From Falsiroseomonas bella (GTDB lineage: Bacteria; Pseudomonadota; Alphaproteobacteria; Acetobacterales; Acetobacteraceae): a stretch of DNA of 64,000 bases. The DNA lies in contig NZ_QGNA01000001.1 of the NCBI RefSeq assembly GCF_003173615.1, positions 1,674,001-1,738,000 of the forward strand, in the 5' to 3' direction. Every line of letters begins with the position of its first letter. Position 1 is the stretch's first letter. The position numbers were made by a program, and so were the translations under genes. The notes beneath the pieces are model-generated. The model ran no database searches and was not told where the DNA came from. It was given only the letters and a program-made list of their open reading frames with translations. Shown here in pieces: positions 61,791-64,000 of the stretch.

Positions 61791-62468
61791 ATGAGCGGAA
61801 CGCGGTTCTCCGACCGCGCGGCGGCGGGCCGGGAGCTCGCGCGCCGGCTGGCGGAGCGGCACCATCCCGATCCGGTGGTCTATGCGCTGCCCCGGGGTGG
61901 CCTGCCGGTGGCGGTGCAGGTGGCCCGCGCGCTGTCCGCGCCGCTCGACCTCGTGCTGGTCCGCAAGCTCGGCGCTCCCGGCCAGCCCGAGCTCGCGATC
62001 GGCGCCGTGGTGGACGGGGAGACGCCGGAGACGGTGCTGAACGAGGACATCCTGCGCCTGACCGGCGCCGATGCGCGCTACGTCGCCGCCGCGCGGGCGC
62101 GGGCGCTGGAGGAGATCGCCCGCCGGCGTGCCGCCTGGCTCGGGGGCCGCGCGCCGATCCCGGCCACGGGCCGCACCGCGATCGTGGTGGATGACGGGCT
62201 GGCGACCGGCGCGACCGCGCGCGCCGCGCTGCACGCGCTGCGGCGGCAGCGCCCGGCGCGGCTGGTGCTCGCCGCCCCGGTCTGCGCCGAGGACGCGGCG
62301 GCGTCGCTCCGTGCCGAGGCGGACGAGGTGCTGTGCCTGCGGGAAGGCGGCATCCCCTTCGGCGTCGGCGGTTGCTACGACGACTTCCGCCAGCTCGATG
62401 ACGCCGATGTGATGGCCCTTCTGGCGTCGCTTCCAGCGCCGGGATCGGGGCCGGCGCCCGCCGCCTGA
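61791..62468 (+). CDS. Phosphoribosyltransferase-fold protein
   Basis: A 225-residue protein of the PRTase group often found with universal stress proteins and hypoxia regulons. The start FSDRAAAGRELARRL is typical. VYALPRGGLPVAVQVA and LDLVLVRKLGAPGQPELAIGAV (split) follow. The PRPP loop is IVVDDGLATGATARAAL near residue 135. The base substrate is unknown. The spacing between Usp and this gene suggests shared control. Convergent with the exosortase gene with 16 bases between the stops. Confidence 0.9.
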   Translation: MSGTRFSDRAAAGRELARRLAERHHPDPVVYALPRGGLPVAVQVARALSAPLDLVLVRKLGAPGQPELAIGAVVDGETPETVLNEDILRLTGADARYVAAARARALEEIARRRAAWLGGRAPIPATGRTAIVVDDGLATGATARAALHALRRQRPARLVLAAPVCAEDAAASLRAEADEVLCLREGGIPFGVGGCYDDFRQLDDADVMALLASLPAPGSGPAPAA

Positions 62469-62484
62469 CGCGGCCCGGCGGGCG

Positions 62485-64000
62485 CTAACCGCGGCTGCGG
62501 CTGGTGCCGGGCCAGACCAGTTCCGAAGCGGGCGCCCGGTTCCGGCCGGACAGCGACGACGCGCCGGCGGCGATCTGCTGCCCCTGCGCCTCGAGCAGGG
62601 CTTCCAGCACGGCGCGCTGCCGCGGCGCGTGCAGGAACGCTCCTTCGGCCTGCTGCGGCGCGATGGTCACGGCGATCAGCACGGGCAGGCCCTGGCCGCC
62701 GCCGAGGCTGTTCCAGGCCTGCTCGGCCCGGCTGCGGACGCCGCCGCCCGCCGGACGGCCATTCAGCCAGAGCCCGATCGCCACGGTCTGCATCCTGTCG
62801 CGCGACTGGCGCGCCCGCCAGGTGCCGCCATTCGGCACACGCACGCTGAACAGCAGGTCCTGGTCGTCCAGGCCCGCCGCCCGCGAACGCTCGGCCGAGA
62901 CGACGTTCCAGGTCGCCTGCGCGGGGAAGATCACGGCCTCCGCCCGCACCGTGAGGTCGCCGCAAACGAGCGTCGCGCCGTCGGCGGAGACGTCGCAGCC
63001 CTCGACGGGCGGCAGCGGCACGGCGATCCGCTCCGGCGCGCGCGCCCCGGCCTGCTGCAGCGCGAGGCTGGTTGCCGGCGCCGCGGAAGCGAGGCCGCCG
63101 GCCAGCAGCGCCGCCACGGCCAGCATCGCCGCGCGCGGCGCGCGCATCGGGCGCGCGGGCGGCGGCGGGGCGGTGTCGGGCCGGTGATCCTCGCGGAAGG
63201 GCAGGCCGACCACGATCAGCAGCAGCATGACGATGGAGAAGAAGACCCAGCCATAGATGATGTGGTCCGCCGCCGCGGCCTCGGCGCTGCCGAGCACGCT
63301 GCCCAGCACCACGATGCCGAGGGCGCGGAAGCCGTTCGCCACGATGGGCACCACGATGGCCAGCGCCAGCACGGCAAGCCGCCGCCCCGGGCTGCGGAAC
63401 ATCACCAGCGCATAAAGCGCGCCGAAGGCCAGCGCGGCGATCAGGAAGCGCAGCCCGGCGCAGGCCTCGGCCACCAGGAAGGTGCCGGCCGGCGTCTCGA
63501 TGATCAGGTCGTCCACGTAGTGCGGGATCCCGATCACATCGAGGCCGATGTCGATGAACCAGGTTGTGAATTGCTGCAGCAGCGGCACGGTGAAGGCGCC
63601 GAAGGGCACCAGGAAGAACAGGTAGAGCAGGGGCGCCGCCATGGCGCGCGTGATGCGCCAGCCGAGCACGGTCAGCACGAAGACCAGCACCAGCGCCAGC
63701 GCGGTGAGCTGGCGTCCTTCCATGATGCCGAGGCGCTCGGCGACAAGCCAGGCGGCGCCGACCGGGATGGCGAGCAGGGCGAAGAGCGGCGTCGGCGCCG
63801 GCTGCAGCCCCGCCAGGCGCTGGCGCCGGCTCCAGGCGAGCCAGGCGGCGATCGGCGCGATCAGCCAGCAATGATTATAGGCCTCGTTCGTCTCCCAGAT
63901 CCGCACGGCGGCGGAGACTTCGCGCTCGAAGAGGATGCCGAGGCCGATCACCCCGACGACGAGCAGGGCGATGGCGGCGGGCCAGGCCGACTGCGCGGAA
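62485..64000 (-). CDS. Exosortase with C-terminal soluble extension (N-terminus outside window)
   Basis: A membrane transpeptidase-like protein of the exosortase/archaeosortase family; 505 codons lie in the window and the frame is open to base 64000. Multiple helices run through the first 280 residues. The catalytic cysteine is in VAEACAGLRF (codon at 63462-63460). The conserved arginine is in NGFRALGIV, and the histidine in DHIIYGW. After the last helix a domain of about 210 residues follows, in the place where EpsI (DUF3485) is fused in some exosortases, but I cannot confirm that homology. Exosortases remove PEP-CTERM-type tails from exported proteins. A candidate substrate is the protein at 33620-34483. 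Confidence 0.88.
   Translation of the reverse strand, partial: SAQSAWPAAIALLVVGVIGLGILFEREVSAAVRIWETNEAYNHCWLIAPIAAWLAWSRRQRLAGLQPAPTPLFALLAIPVGAAWLVAERLGIMEGRQLTALALVLVFVLTVLGWRITRAMAAPLLYLFFLVPFGAFTVPLLQQFTTWFIDIGLDVIGIPHYVDDLIIETPAGTFLVAEACAGLRFLIAALAFGALYALVMFRSPGRRLAVLALAIVVPIVANGFRALGIVVLGSVLGSAEAAAADHIIYGWVFFSIVMLLLIVVGLPFREDHRPDTAPPPPARPMRAPRAAMLAVAALLAGGLASAAPATSLALQQAGARAPERIAVPLPPVEGCDVSADGATLVCGDLTVRAEAVIFPAQATWNVVSAERSRAAGLDDQDLLFSVRVPNGGTWRARQSRDRMQTVAIGLWLNGRPAGGGVRSRAEQAWNSLGGGQGLPVLIAVTIAPQQAEGAFLHAPRQRAVLEALLEAQGQQIAAGASSLSGRNRAPASELVWPGTSRSRG

Overview
The window is very GC-rich (about 70 % by eye), with tightly packed genes and strongly G/C-ending codons. Gene content points to an alphaproteobacterium, most likely an aerobic member of the Acetobacteraceae (Roseomonas-like). 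The indicators are a PII-AmtB pair, ETF-ubiquinone oxidoreductase, a Ku/LigD end-joining pair, Bug/TctC binding proteins, several GC-rich RTX proteins (one ending in a Hint domain) and an exosortase. This placement is inference; there is no rRNA or other marker gene here. I see no tRNA, rRNA, CRISPR array, prophage or intact insertion sequence.

Layout. 1-9.6 kb: housekeeping and DNA repair (metallo-hydrolase, MoaB, lytic transglycosylase, a uracil-DNA glycosylase without cluster cysteines, ETF-QO, then ku and ligD facing each other). 9.6-9.8 kb: three tandem palindromic repeats. 9.8-17.5 kb: a UbiH-type hydroxylase, glnK-amtB behind a good sigma-54 promoter, a secreted hydrolase, argG and an orphan sensor kinase. 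17.6-23.3 kb: a peptide-type ABC operon (binding protein and two permeases, no ATPase) running into a VOC protein and a P-loop NTPase fused to a formylglycine-generating-enzyme-like domain. 23.3-27.2 kb: a complete ABC importer on the other strand.

27.3-41.7 kb: a 999-residue RTX protein, thrC, a Bug protein, a GNAT, an AT-richer gene for a secreted protein with a PEP-CTERM-like tail, a hydrolase, a small repeat protein, an RTX-Hint protein and ftsK. The RTX-Hint gene lies between ftsK and a 54-base diverged copy of the ftsK 3' end. 41.7-48.6 kb: a Crp/Fnr regulator, fasciclin protein, ArfB, a DUF2892 protein, a BtuB-like receptor under a cobalamin riboswitch, two tandem ExoD proteins and a DUF1194 protein. 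48.6-56.4 kb: a PhnW-like aminotransferase, a hydrolase-fold protein that has lost its catalytic motifs, unknown genes, a Tim44-like protein, an orphan binding protein and a third RTX protein. 56.5-64 kb: sulfotransferase, PmbA, M16 peptidase, a stress cluster (host-attachment protein, universal stress protein, phosphoribosyltransferase) with shared Fnr-like boxes, and an exosortase cut by the right edge.

How it fits together. The clearest working units are nitrogen assimilation (glnK-amtB under sigma-54), end joining (Ku plus LigD), B12-controlled uptake (riboswitch plus BtuB), and a probable Fnr/FixK-type stress regulon. Surface biology is prominent: three RTX proteins, two ExoD proteins, a sulfotransferase, and an exosortase with one candidate substrate. 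The items most worth following are the NTPase-FGE fusion, the ftsK-end duplication around the RTX-Hint gene, the exosortase/substrate pair, the shared Fnr-like boxes and the tandem palindromes.
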